Source of the DNA: Longimicrobiaceae bacterium
Lineage (GTDB): Bacteria; Gemmatimonadota; Gemmatimonadetes; Longimicrobiales; Longimicrobiaceae
Length of the DNA: 64,000 nucleotides
Assembly: GCA_030447645.1 (NCBI GenBank)
Contig: JAUJOM010000007.1
Coordinates: 50,310-114,309 of the forward strand
Direction: 5' to 3'
Shown one piece after another: positions 1-7,287 of the stretch. A program made the position numbers and the translations under genes. The notes under the pieces are model-generated. The model was not told where the DNA came from and made no database searches. It worked only from the letters and a program-made list of their open reading frames with translations. The stretch's first letter is position 1. Each line of letters begins with the position of its first letter.

Positions 1-4
1 CTGG

Positions 5-637
5 TCAATCCGGAACCGGGTCTCCGAAGCTGCCCAGAAAAGCTATCTCGCGCAGCGGTTTGCGCGTGCGCGGTTTCGCTTCGCGCTCTTCCAGCTTCGG
101 GTCGTGCAGCGCGGGATCGTACCTTCCAACCGCGACCACAGCCATGGGGGTGTATTCGTCGGGCACCCCGAAGGAACGCGCCAGCGCCCCGGCGTCGAAC
201 CCACCCATCGGGTGGGCAACCAGTCCTATGGCAGCCGCCTGCACGATCAGGCATGCTGTCGCGATCCCGGTGTCATGCTCCGCCCAGCGGTTGGGCTCGT
301 TGTTCTTGGCGCGAGTCCCTTTGGCCAGTGTGGCGATCAGCACCGCGGCGCGCTTCGCCCAGGCATTCCCCGGCGCGAGGGTGTCTTCCAGCTCGCTGCG
401 CCTGGGGTGCTCGCGCGGGATCACCAGAAAGCGCCAGGGCTGCTCGTTACCCGAAGAGGGCGCCCACCGGGCCGCTTCCAGGAGCGCCCGCAGCTCCCGG
501 GGCGACACAGTAGCGCTGGCATCCAAGCGCCTCGGGCTCCAGCGCAGCGCGAGCGGCTCGTGGATGGGAACTGAAGTGTCCGCGGGGCGGGCAGGATACA
601 GGCTCGTCGTGCCGCGCATGACGATTGGGCGTTCCAT
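5..637 (-). CDS. nitroreductase family protein
   Basis: Encodes about 210 residues, normal for an FMN-dependent nitroreductase-fold oxidoreductase. Family signatures visible are the N-terminal segment RWSPRRLDASATVSPRELR, the FMN/phosphate-binding-like AARWAPSSGNEQPWRFLVI, and the C-terminal GFDAGALARSFGVPDEY followed by AVVAVGRYD. Such enzymes use NAD(P)H to reduce nitro compounds or quinones in the cytoplasm; the substrate here cannot be told. I place the start at the ATG at 637 rather than at the in-frame TTG nine bases upstream. It stands alone, reading leftward to the window edge, next to a decayed restriction gene. Confidence 0.85.
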   Translation of the reverse strand: MERPIVMRGTTSLYPARPADTSVPIHEPLALRWSPRRLDASATVSPRELRALLEAARWAPSSGNEQPWRFLVIPREHPRRSELEDTLAPGNAWAKRAAVLIATLAKGTRAKNNEPNRWAEHDTGIATACLIVQAAAIGLVAHPMGGFDAGALARSFGVPDEYTPMAVVAVGRYDPALHDPKLEEREAKPRTRKPLREIAFLGSFGDPVPD

Positions 638-706
638 GACCGGCAACTTAGCACTCCCGGCAAGAGTCTGCGATGATGCGGTGGAACTTGTCCTGACCCC
701 AACTCG

Positions 707-772
707 TCAAGGGAAATACGCTGGTTCGTTTCCGGGTTTCCACTTGATCTTGCATTCGGTATTCGCCGTCCC
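707..772 (-). pseudogene. C-terminal tail of a thioredoxin-like protein (remnant)
   Basis: A 21-codon open stretch ending in TGA reads ...CKIKWKPGNEPAYFP. It matches the tail of the intact thioredoxin-fold protein at 37245-37826, which ends CNIKWKPGNEPEYF. No upstream part of that gene is present: the reading frame is cut at the stop codon of the HsdR remnant. I read it as the surviving 3' end of a diverged paralogue, left when the restriction gene arrived or when the region was deleted. Confidence 0.5.
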
Positions 773-1945
773 TCATAACGCCCGCTCCCGAAGGCTTTCG
801 TACAGCTGCGCATGGTTCAGCAGCACGTCCTCCGTACGCTCTCCGGGCCGAGCGTCGTTCATGGCGTGGGCATCCAGCGCATCGATGATGGCCTTCACCA
901 GCTCAACTTTCAGGTCAGCGAACTCTCCGTCGGCCTGCTGTTGACCGTCTCGGACTCCAGCAGCTTTCCTTTGAGTTTCGTTCACGTAGACAAGCTTGTC
1001 CTGGTCGGTCAGCGCTCCTTCTCCCGGACCTGCGCGGTGCCGGTCTCGGTGGAGGGTCAGGCGCGGGTATTCCTGCGCCGGCAGACCCATCGGCTGAGGC
1101 CCGTGGGACTTCAGGGTGTGATGCGTGAGCACCACCTTCGACAGGTCAATCCCCTCGCGCTCACGGCCGAACTCCAGCAGCGGCAGCAGGCGGCGATAAA
1201 AGATGGCGCGCTTTTCGACTTCGGTGTTGCCGTAGTCGAAGATCTGGAAAGGTAGGTGTAGAGCTGCAGGTAGGCGGCCAGATCCCCGCGGAAGAGGAGC
1301 AGCGCGCTTAAGCTCGTCACGCGCGAGCTGCGCGGCCTTGCCGTCCTGCTGCTCGGTGGCTGCGTCCAGCGCATCCTGGTCCGCCCGGAAGCGCTTCATC
1401 AGCCGGTCTTCCACCGGCGCGATCGCGGCGACCAGCTCACCCTGCGTCGCGCCGGGCTTCAGCTCGACGGCAACCACGCGCTCCACCTCGAAGTCGTCGT
1501 AGTGCCCTGCGGCGTCCAGCTTGGCGCGCAGGTTGTAGACCAGATTCGGGTCGGCGACGTCGGTGAGCGTGGCGGTGGTGTAGTAGGTTCGGAACGCCTC
1601 CAGAATCTCGCCGGCCTCGTTCACGAAGTCCAGCACGAAGGTGGTGTCCTTGCCGGGGAAGGCACGGTTCAGGCGCGACAGCGTCTGCACGGCCTGGATT
1701 CCCGCCAGGCGCCGGTCGACGTACATGCCGCACAGCAGCGGCTCGTCGAACCCCGTCTGGAACTTGTTGGCCACCAGCAGGATGCGGTATTCGTCCGCGC
1801 GGAATGCCTCCCGAATGTAGTGCTGGATGGCGAGCTGCCAGCGCACCGCCTCCACTCGGCTCCCCACCACCACCATGGCCTTGGCTCGGCCGGCGAGCAG
1901 CGGCGCGACGAACTCGCGGAAGTGCTCGACCACCACCTGTACCTC
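773..1945 (-). pseudogene. type I restriction enzyme R subunit (HsdR), C-terminal remnant
   Basis: The frame reads like the C-terminal third of HsdR, the ATP-dependent translocase/endonuclease subunit of type I restriction systems: VVVEHFREFVAPLL, GRAKAMVVVGSRVEAVRW, LLVANKFQTGFDEPLL (helicase motif region), QTLSRLNRAFPGKD, then QIFDYGNTEVEKRAIFYRRL and LSKVVLTHHTLK, ending LNHAQLYESLRERAL. It is decayed. Near 1250-1310 the conserved FRGDLAAYLQLYTYLS sits in another frame between two shifts, and expected segments between HHTLK and LTDQDKLVYVN, and near DALDAH, are missing. The N-terminal nuclease and first helicase domain are absent; an IS5-type transposase tail begins at the break. No hsdM or hsdS lies nearby. 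Confidence 0.8.
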
Positions 1946-2227
1946 CTGCGAGATGTCTACGATTACCAAGAGGTGGGAGCCATCCTGCGGGAGTTCGCCT
2001 TCAGCGCCCACATCCGTGCCCGCGGTGAAGAGGCAGAGAGGATCAAGCGAGAAGCGGGTTTCAAGGCCCGGCGCTGGGTCGTCGAGCGCACCCACTCCTG
2101 GATGAACCGCTTCCGTGCGATCCTCATCCGCTGGGAGAAAAAGGCGCAGAACTTCCTCGCCCTACTCCACCTCGCCTGCGCCTACATCACCTTCAAACAA
2201 ACCGGCCTACTGGGATAGGCTCTTAGC
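1946..2227 (+). mobile_element. IS5-family insertion sequence, 3' remnant
   Basis: From about 1952 to 2218 the + strand encodes YDYQEVGAILREFAFSAHIR, then ARRWVVERTHSWMNRF, LIRWEKKAQNFLALLHLACA, the typical C-terminus of IS5-group DDE transposases including the late catalytic-Glu region (RRWVVERT). Everything upstream (N-terminus, both catalytic Asp) is missing. The right end is probably the sequence CTACTGGGATAGGCTCTTA just after the stop, of the kind seen at IS5-group ends. The left junction lies inside the transposase, directly against the HsdR frame, so this is a deletion or recombination scar and cannot move by itself. Confidence 0.75.
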
Positions 2228-2470
2228 CAATAACATGAAACTACGTTGGTCCAGAAAACGCTCCAAGGCTGCGAGGATCATCGAACTCAGCGCACCCTTT
2301 GAAGATGTTAGCCACGAGACACTTTCCTCTCCTGTACGCCCGATCCCTGGCGGCATGCGGATCTACTGCAAGGGACGCGGCGGTTTGTTCAGGCCTTGCA
2401 CCTTGCGATTCAGCAAGATGACCTCACGGGGAGGCGAAAGCAAGCCGCACTTCATGGAAAGAGGACATTG
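2228..2470. other. gap without recognisable gene
   Basis: About 240 bases between the IS remnant and the lipoprotein gene. I see no conserved coding sequence in it; the end of it carries the ribosome-binding site (GAAAGAGGA) of the next gene. Confidence 0.4.
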
Positions 2471-3094
2471 ATGCGTCAGTGGGTTGCATCCATGTGGGTG
2501 CTGACGGTCCTCGCTGCTGGATGCAGGGGGGGCAACGCAGCAAGTCGCACCGAGGCGCCGCTAATACGGCCGAGCACCGCAGGGCCCCGCGACAGCGCGG
2601 GGAGTCCGGCTGGAGAACAGGACTTGCCGAAGCCGGCGCCGCCCATTGAGACTGTGGAGGGTCTCACCTTCCGAGCCGAAACACGCGTGGTGGAGAATGA
2701 AGGCAGACCCAGGCGCCTGCGCACCCGGGTGATCATCACGAACCGCAGTACCCAGCGAGTACGGATCCACTACGGCGACTGTTCTCCTCAGCTTCGCGCT
2801 TACCGGCACGCCCACCGCTCGGGCAGGCCTGCATGGTATGAGGGGAGGCTTCCGAGCCAGGACCCGAATACCAAGATATGGACGCGGATCTGCGATGCGT
2901 ACGGCCTTCACGACGTGATGGGGCCCGGCGATTCGGCGGTCGTCCAGCGCTTCCAAATGGAGCCCACCGTACGCGAGGTGCTAGGCGACTCGCTCCCGGA
3001 GGGACGCTACTTCTTTACGGCGGTCTTCCGGACAACAAGACCTCATTTCCAAACCCCCGAACTACCCTCCGGAAGCGCCGTTCTTACGCGGTGA
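2471..3094 (+). CDS. putative lipoprotein with BsuPI-like/immunoglobulin-like domain
   Basis: Predicted 207-residue exported lipoprotein. The ATG at 2471 is preceded by a good ribosome-binding site (GAAAGAGGA) and starts MRQWVASMWVLTVLAAGC, a lipoprotein signal with Cys at residue 18. A low-complexity Pro/Ser/Gly linker follows, then a beta-rich domain (RVIITNRSTQRVRIHYGDC ... MGPGDSAVVQRF ... LPEGRYFFTAVFRTTRP) whose order of strands recalls the BsuPI-type proteinase-inhibitor/Ig-like domains of secreted bacterial proteins. That domain match is a visual impression only. Two further Cys, in GDCSP and RICDAY, could form a disulfide. Function unknown. Confidence 0.6.
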   Translation: MRQWVASMWVLTVLAAGCRGGNAASRTEAPLIRPSTAGPRDSAGSPAGEQDLPKPAPPIETVEGLTFRAETRVVENEGRPRRLRTRVIITNRSTQRVRIHYGDCSPQLRAYRHAHRSGRPAWYEGRLPSQDPNTKIWTRICDAYGLHDVMGPGDSAVVQRFQMEPTVREVLGDSLPEGRYFFTAVFRTTRPHFQTPELPSGSAVLTR

Positions 3095-3217
3095 GCGGCT
3101 CTGAAGTCCTGGAATCGCTGGGCGAGCCTCAATACTCTCCCGTGTACATCCTTCCCGGAGTATCCGTCCCGAGAACCGTTACAACCAAGCTGACCCACTA
3201 CCGGCCCGCCGAAGTCC

Positions 3218-3246
3218 TTGACCTCGCTTCGATTCGGTGCTATACT
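3218..3246 (+). promoter_or_regulatory. strong sigma70-type promoter upstream of cspA leader
   Basis: TTGACC at 3218-3223 and TATACT at 3241-3246 are separated by exactly 17 bases, close to the consensus. Transcription would start near 3252-3254, about 190 bases before the cspA start codon, giving the long leader that cold-shock genes often have. Confidence 0.65.
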
Positions 3247-3251
3247 TCCGG

Positions 3252-3335
3252 GCAGTGAATACTTTCAGGCGGGCGGCACCGAATACCAGGACATAAGACC
3301 AGGGACCTAGGCGCATAGCCGGGGTCCCTATTTGT
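3252..3335 (+). ncRNA. putative structured leader or small RNA upstream of cspA
   Basis: The stretch between the promoter at 3218-3246 and the hairpin at 3301-3329 contains no good ORF and would be a transcript of about 80 bases. ATTCGGTGC (3232-3240) and GCACCGAAT (3276-3284) are perfect complements, although the first arm overlaps the promoter spacer and may not be transcribed. It could be a free small RNA ending at the hairpin or an attenuated 5' leader of cspA. No match to a known RNA family is claimed. Confidence 0.4.
3301..3335 (+). terminator. terminator-like hairpin in the cspA leader
   Basis: AGGGACC (3301-3307) pairs with GGTCCCT (3323-3329), with an inner GGC/GCC pair, and is followed by the T-rich ATTTGTTTG. 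It sits between a strong promoter and the cspA start codon, so it would act as attenuator or as end of a short RNA. Confidence 0.55.
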
Positions 3336-3439
3336 TTGTATTGCATAGCTCGCCGCGGGGAGCTTAAGGCCCGCGAATTTTTAGTCGGTTGGTACGGACA
3401 TGCCGGACCCCGACGTCATCAACACACAGGGAGTACCGC

Positions 3440-3649
3440 ATGCGTACCACCGGAACCGTCAAGTGGTTCAACGACACCAAGGGCTTTGGCTTCATCACGC
3501 CCGAGGACGGCAGCAAGGATTGCTTCGTCCATCACTCCGCCATTCAGGGCAGCGGCTTCAAGTCGCTCGCCGAAGGTGAGCGGGTCGAATTCGACATGGT
3601 CCAGGGCCAGAAGGGCCCCGCGGCCGAGAACGTCGCCCGCGTAGGCTAA
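3440..3649 (+). CDS. cspA: cold-shock protein (CspA family)
   Basis: A 69-residue single OB-fold cold-shock domain, the family's usual size. RNP1 (KGFGFI) and RNP2 (CFVHHSAI) are both present, after the invariant start GTVKWFNDT. Proteins of this family bind single-stranded RNA and DNA, melt RNA secondary structure and can act as transcription antiterminators at low temperature. The ATG at 3440 has a GGAG ribosome-binding site and begins exactly at the domain edge. It is transcribed alone, with a long structured leader and a clear terminator. infA and a DEAD-box helicase lie within 1.1 kb, so this is a cold-shock neighbourhood. Confidence 0.97.
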   Translation: MRTTGTVKWFNDTKGFGFITPEDGSKDCFVHHSAIQGSGFKSLAEGERVEFDMVQGQKGPAAENVARVG

Positions 3650-3667
3650 CAGCTACTCAGGCGGACC

Positions 3668-3703
3668 AAAAAGGGCTGTCCCGCATGGGGCCAGCCCTTT
3701 TTT
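3668..3703 (+). terminator. intrinsic terminator after cspA
   Basis: AAAGGGCTG (3670-3678) pairs with CAGCCCTTT (3692-3700) and runs into a T tract. It lies 20 bases after the cspA stop codon and, because the stem is flanked by A and T runs, may also serve the leftward gene at 3707-3973. Confidence 0.85.
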
Positions 3704-3706
3704 GCA

Positions 3707-3973
3707 TCAGGCAGCTTTGGGAGCCACCAGGATGTTCGAGGCAGCCGCGAAGAATGGGGCAGCCTTGGGCCCGGGAAGCCGGAGTTCAACCAATCGACTC
3801 CCATCGCTGATCTTGCCATGTATGCGGACTACCTCCGCCAAGCCTTCCGCACAGTAAATTTCTTCACCCACCGTGGGGCACCGCTCCGCACCGGAAATCC
3901 ATCCAGGCCGCGCTTCTCCGTCTACATGCAGTGTAGCACTTTGAAGCCGCCTGGAGCTGTTGAAATACGCCAT
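3707..3973 (-). CDS. small hypothetical protein downstream of infA
   Basis: An 88-residue protein that I do not recognise. It starts at ATG 3973, 33 bases after the infA stop on the same strand, and ends just before the cspA terminator, so it is probably co-transcribed with infA. The sequence is beta-rich and basic at the N-terminus (MAYFNSSRRLQSATLHVDGE), with a central GEEIYCAEGLAEVVRIHGK and a hydrophobic Ala-rich C-terminus. No signal peptide, membrane span or catalytic motif stands out. Its position between infA and cspA suggests a translation- or cold-related role, which is inference only. Confidence 0.55.
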   Translation of the reverse strand: MAYFNSSRRLQSATLHVDGEARPGWISGAERCPTVGEEIYCAEGLAEVVRIHGKISDGSRLVELRLPGPKAAPFFAAASNILVAPKAA

Positions 3974-4006
3974 GAACCTCGCTCCTCCTGGAGAATGGTG
4001 TCCGGA

Positions 4007-4225
4007 CTACTTATGCCGATAGGTGATCCGCCCACGCGACAGGTCGTATGGAGACAGCTCAAGCGTTACCCGGTCTCCAGTCAGCACTTTGATCTTGAAC
4101 TTGGACATCTTTCCCGCTCCGTACGCGAGCACCATGTGGCCGTTGTCCAGCTGCACACGGTATTTGCGATCTGGCAGCACGTCGGTTACCAGCCCTTCCA
4201 TCTCAATTCCCTCTTGCTTCGCCAT
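4007..4225 (-). CDS. infA: translation initiation factor IF-1
   Basis: A 72-residue protein of the normal IF-1 length, with the single OB-fold (S1-like) pattern [39 protein letters not shown], and [20 protein letters not shown]-1 occupies the ribosomal A site during initiation together with IF-2 and IF-3. The start at 4225 is fixed by the conserved N-terminus; the open frame upstream is not conserved. It stands divergent to the helicase at 4494 rather than in a ribosomal-protein operon. Confidence 0.96.
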   Translation of the reverse strand: MAKQEGIEMEGLVTDVLPDRKYRVQLDNGHMVLAYGAGKMSKFKIKVLTGDRVTLELSPYDLSRGRITYRHK

Positions 4226-4433
4226 GTAGTCTGCTTTCCGCCGGGAGTTGGGAGCCCGGCACAAAATTGAAGAACCCGCAGCGTGCATAAGGGGGAGCGC
4301 GCCGGGATGTGGTTCGCCAGCAAGGCCGGGTGGCCCATGCCTTTGAATAAACATTCTCTACACTGCAACGGCCTATACGGTCCCCCACCGGCACGAAATG
4401 GATTCTGTGGGGTAGCTGAAAGCGTTGCATGTT

Positions 4434-4475
4434 CCCGGATCCAGGAGCATTTCGGCTCCCGGAACCGGGTTTTTC
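4434..4475 (+). terminator. terminator-like hairpin in the helicase leader
   Basis: GGAGC (4444-4448) pairs with GCTCC (4455-4459) inside an outer CCCGG (4434-4438)/CCGGG (4465-4469), followed directly by six pyrimidines beginning TTTTT. It ends only 19 bases before the helicase start codon, with no rightward gene upstream to terminate, so it looks like an attenuator in the helicase mRNA leader. Confidence 0.6.
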
Positions 4476-4493
4476 ATTCCGAAAAGGAAAAGT

Positions 4494-5969
4494 ATGACGG
4501 TTGTCGGTTTTAGTTCGTTCGGGCTTCATCCCGATCTGGTCCGCGCTACGGAGGACCTCGGGTTCACCAAGCCAACCCCCATTCAGCAGGACTCCATTCC
4601 GCCCGCCATGGAAGGACAGGACGTACTCGCCTGCGCGATGACCGGAAGCGGCAAAACCGCCGCATTCCTGCTGCCCATCCTGCACCGGTTGCGGGACAAG
4701 CCACGCGGCACCACCCGGGCGCTGATCCTGACGCCCACACGTGAGCTCGCTGCACAAATCGAGGAGCACCTTCGCGAGCTGGCCAAGCACACCCGCATGC
4801 GGGGCGCAGCCGTGTTCGGTGGCGTGGGCATCGGCCCACAGGAGCAGGCATTCCGACGCGGTGTGGACATCATCGTGGCGACTCCGGGCCGCTTGCTGGA
4901 CCACTTCCAGCAGCCCTACGCCCGTCTTGAGGGGCTGGAGATTCTGGTTCTCGACGAAGCCGACCGGATGCTGGACATGGGCTTCCTGCCTGATATCCGG
5001 CGTGTGCTGCGTCACCTGCCGAATACACCACGGCAAACGCTCTTCTTTTCGGCGACCATGCCGCCGCCGATCGTGACGCTTTCCCGGGAAATGCTGCAGA
5101 ACCCCGCCACGCTCAACATCGAGCGCAAGCAGGCACCTGCGACGGGTGTGACCCAGGCGCTGTACCCGGTAGCGCAGGACCTCAAGGTAGGGTTGTTCGT
5201 GGAACTGGTGAAGCGAAACGAGATCGGAAACGTGATCGTCTTTTGCCGCACCAAGCACCGGGCGAACCGCCTGGCGGAGCAGCTCGAAAAGCGCGGTGTT
5301 CCCGCCGCCAAGATCCACGGCAATCGCAGCCAGGCGCAGCGCACCGAGGCACTGGCGGGCTTCAAGAACGGCAACTACCGCGTGCTGGTAGCCACCGACA
5401 TCGTTGCGCGCGGCATCGACGTGGAAGCGCTGGACCACGTAGTAAACTTCGACGTGCCGCACCTGCCGGAAGATTACATTCACCGGGTGGGCCGCACTGC
5501 CCGTGCAGAAGCAACTGGGGACGCATTTACCTTTGTTGCGCCCGAGGAAGAAGGCGACCTCCGCGCCATCGAGAGGGCGATCGGCCGGAAGCTGCCGCGC
5601 CGCATGGTGGAGGGGTTCGATTACACCTCCAAGCCCCGGGAGCAGCTTGAGGTACCGCTCGCCGAACGCATCGCCGCGATCCGGGCCCGGAAGGCCGAAG
5701 AGCGAGCACGCGCCAAAGCCAAGACAGAGCGCAAAGCACAGCTCCAGGCGGAGGAGGATGCGCGCCGACGGGACCCCGGCCTAACGGTGGGCGGTCCGGC
5801 AACGAACGCACGCTATCCGGCAACAGGTGGCCAGCGCTCTGGGATTGCAGCCCTGACTCGTGCTCCTGCCCGCCGCGCGTCGGCCTGGCGCGTGCTGCTC
5901 CGCACCTCGATCTGCAGCCGTTCGTGGCCACAGCCGGCAACCGGCTCTAAAGCCTGCTGTTGGTGGTGA
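4494..5969 (+). CDS. DEAD-box ATP-dependent RNA helicase (RhlE-like)
   Basis: A 491-residue helicase whose core is complete: Q motif (FGLHPDLVRATEDLGFTKPT), motif I AMTGSGKT, Ia PTRELA, II DEAD (VLDEADRMLDMGF), III SAT, then domain 2 with VIVFCRTKHRANRLAEQL, TDIVARGIDV and HRVGRTARA. The layout fits the RhlE group, which remodels rRNA and mRNA structure. The start at 4494 follows AAAAGG and gives the normal N-terminus. A basic Lys/Arg/Glu-rich tail follows the core; the last 60 or so residues (from about RYPATGGQ) look unlike coding sequence of this family and may reflect a 3' frameshift or rearrangement. The leader carries a terminator-like hairpin. Confidence 0.93.
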   Translation: MTVVGFSSFGLHPDLVRATEDLGFTKPTPIQQDSIPPAMEGQDVLACAMTGSGKTAAFLLPILHRLRDKPRGTTRALILTPTRELAAQIEEHLRELAKHTRMRGAAVFGGVGIGPQEQAFRRGVDIIVATPGRLLDHFQQPYARLEGLEILVLDEADRMLDMGFLPDIRRVLRHLPNTPRQTLFFSATMPPPIVTLSREMLQNPATLNIERKQAPATGVTQALYPVAQDLKVGLFVELVKRNEIGNVIVFCRTKHRANRLAEQLEKRGVPAAKIHGNRSQAQRTEALAGFKNGNYRVLVATDIVARGIDVEALDHVVNFDVPHLPEDYIHRVGRTARAEATGDAFTFVAPEEEGDLRAIERAIGRKLPRRMVEGFDYTSKPREQLEVPLAERIAAIRARKAEERARAKAKTERKAQLQAEEDARRRDPGLTVGGPATNARYPATGGQRSGIAALTRAPARRASAWRVLLRTSICSRSWPQPATGSKACCWW

Positions 5970-5988
5970 CGGCGGGCGGTCCGGCAAC
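5789..5988. repeat. 15-bp direct repeat around the helicase 3' end
   Basis: GGGCGGTCCGGCAAC occurs at 5789-5803 and again at 5974-5988, 185 bases apart. The interval spans the atypical end of the helicase gene and stops just before the next gene. It could mark a small insertion or duplication. Confidence 0.4.
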
Positions 5989-6006
5989 CGGTAAACTTCC
6001 GTTGGA

Positions 6007-6888
6007 ATGAACGCGCTACCCCGGTTGCAGCTGCTCGCCGCCGCCGCGCTCTTCAGCACTGGAGGCGCAGCGATCAAGGCCACCTCGCTTTCCGGCTGGC
6101 AGGTGGCCAGCTTCCGCTCCGGCATCGCCGCCCTCACGGTGCTGCTGCTGGTTCCCGCTGCGCGCCGCCTCCCGGACTGGCGGGTGCTGCTGGTCGGTGT
6201 CGGCTATGCCGCGACCATGATCTTGTTCGTGGTGGCGAACAAGCTGACCACGGCGGCCAACACCATCTTTCTGCAGTCCACCGCTCCGCTCTACATCCTG
6301 CTGCTGGGTCCCTGGCTCCTCCGTGAGCGGATTCGCTCCAAGGATCTGGTTTTCATGCTGGTGGTGGGCCTTGGTCTGCTTCCCTTCTTTCTCGGTACGG
6401 ATACCGCGAGTGCCACCGCACCGGACCCGCAGCGTGGGAATGTGTTCGCGGCGCTGAGTGGAGTGGCCTGGGCGGGTACCATCGTGGGGATGCGCTGGCT
6501 GGGGAGCAGTTCGGATGGAGGCAGCTCAGCCTTTGTGACGGTGGTGGTGGGCAACGCTCTCGCATTTCTGGTCTGCCTGCCGCTGGCGCTTCCGGTTGCC
6601 GGCGCGGGGAGCACTGACTGGCTGGTGATCGGCTACCTGGGCGTTTTCCAGATCGGGGTGGCGTACCTGTGCCTCACCTCCGGCATCCGGCACGTTCCGG
6701 CGCTGGAGGCATCCACGCTGCTGCTGGTGGAGCCGGCGCTCAATCCACTCTGGGCATGGGGGGTACACGGCGAGCGGCCGGGCACCTGGGCCCTGCTTGG
6801 AGGCGCGACGATCCTGCTGGCAACGATGGTGAAAACCTGGTGGGATGGGAGGGAGATCGCTGCTCCACGCCCTGCGACGGCTGGCTAG
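6007..6888 (+). CDS. EamA/DMT-superfamily transporter
   Basis: A 293-residue protein with ten hydrophobic spans in two repeats of five, the layout of EamA (drug/metabolite) transporters. The N-terminal repeat has AAALFSTGGAAIKATSLSGW and FRSGIAALTVLL; the second has LSGVAWAGTIVGMRWL and LGVFQIGVAYLCLTSGIRHV, ending with the family's LLLVEPALNPLWAW. Members export amino acids, purines or other small metabolites, or take up others; the substrate is not predictable. ATG at 6007. The next gene starts six bases after its stop, so they are probably one transcript. Confidence 0.9.
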   Translation: MNALPRLQLLAAAALFSTGGAAIKATSLSGWQVASFRSGIAALTVLLLVPAARRLPDWRVLLVGVGYAATMILFVVANKLTTAANTIFLQSTAPLYILLLGPWLLRERIRSKDLVFMLVVGLGLLPFFLGTDTASATAPDPQRGNVFAALSGVAWAGTIVGMRWLGSSSDGGSSAFVTVVVGNALAFLVCLPLALPVAGAGSTDWLVIGYLGVFQIGVAYLCLTSGIRHVPALEASTLLLVEPALNPLWAWGVHGERPGTWALLGGATILLATMVKTWWDGREIAAPRPATAG

Positions 6889-6894
6889 AAACTC

Positions 6895-7287
6895 ATGGAC
6901 TTTCGAGCGCTTCGCGACTACTGCACCGCCAGGCCAGGCGTAACGGAGGAGTTTCCGTTTGGTGAAACCACTCTCGTCTTCAAAGTGATGGGCAAGATGT
7001 TCGCCCTCACCGACGTGAAAGCCCTGCCGCTCACTGTCAACCTGAAGTGCGATCCCGACCTCGCCGTAGAGCTACGGGAACGCTACCCCGCCGTGCGGCC
7101 CGGCTACCACATGAACAAAACGCACTGGAACACGGTGGAGCTAGACGGCAGCCTTTCGGTTGAAGAAGTGAAAAAGATGATCGACCACTCGTATGAACTG
7201 GTGGTAGGGGGTTTGCCGAAGCGAGCTCAGGCTGCTCTTAACTCCAAAGCGTCCCAAGGGCAGCCGCAAGCCCACCGCCAACCGTAA
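6895..7287 (+). CDS. MmcQ/YjbR family protein
   Basis: A 130-residue protein of the MmcQ/YjbR family, a small fold resembling a DNA-binding CyaY-like domain. The family features are LRDYCTARPGVTEEFPFGE near the N-terminus, FKVMGKMFALTDV, NLKCDPDLAVELRERYP and the C-terminal YHMNKTHWNTVELDG. The molecular role of the family is not settled. It follows the EamA gene by six bases. Its last 15 residues are unconserved and overlap, on the opposite strand, the 3' end of the next gene by 50 bases, so the two genes converge tail to tail. Confidence 0.9.
   Translation: MDFRALRDYCTARPGVTEEFPFGETTLVFKVMGKMFALTDVKALPLTVNLKCDPDLAVELRERYPAVRPGYHMNKTHWNTVELDGSLSVEEVKKMIDHSYELVVGGLPKRAQAALNSKASQGQPQAHRQP

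Noticed and set aside
60..944. Long rightward open frame opposite the nitroreductase
   Set aside because: Its product is low-complexity Ser/Arg/Pro text with no recognisable motif, while the opposite strand encodes a clear nitroreductase.
1502..1945. N-terminal part of the rightward frame that ends in the transposase tail
   Set aside because: It is antisense to HsdR; only the portion from about 1952 matches a transposase.
4343..4379. Possible promoter TTGAAT ... TATACG before the helicase
   Set aside because: The spacing is 25 bases, too long for a normal sigma70 promoter, and no better pair was found.
4203..5483. 426-codon leftward open frame opposite the helicase
   Set aside because: Antisense to a complete DEAD-box helicase, and made open only by G+C bias.
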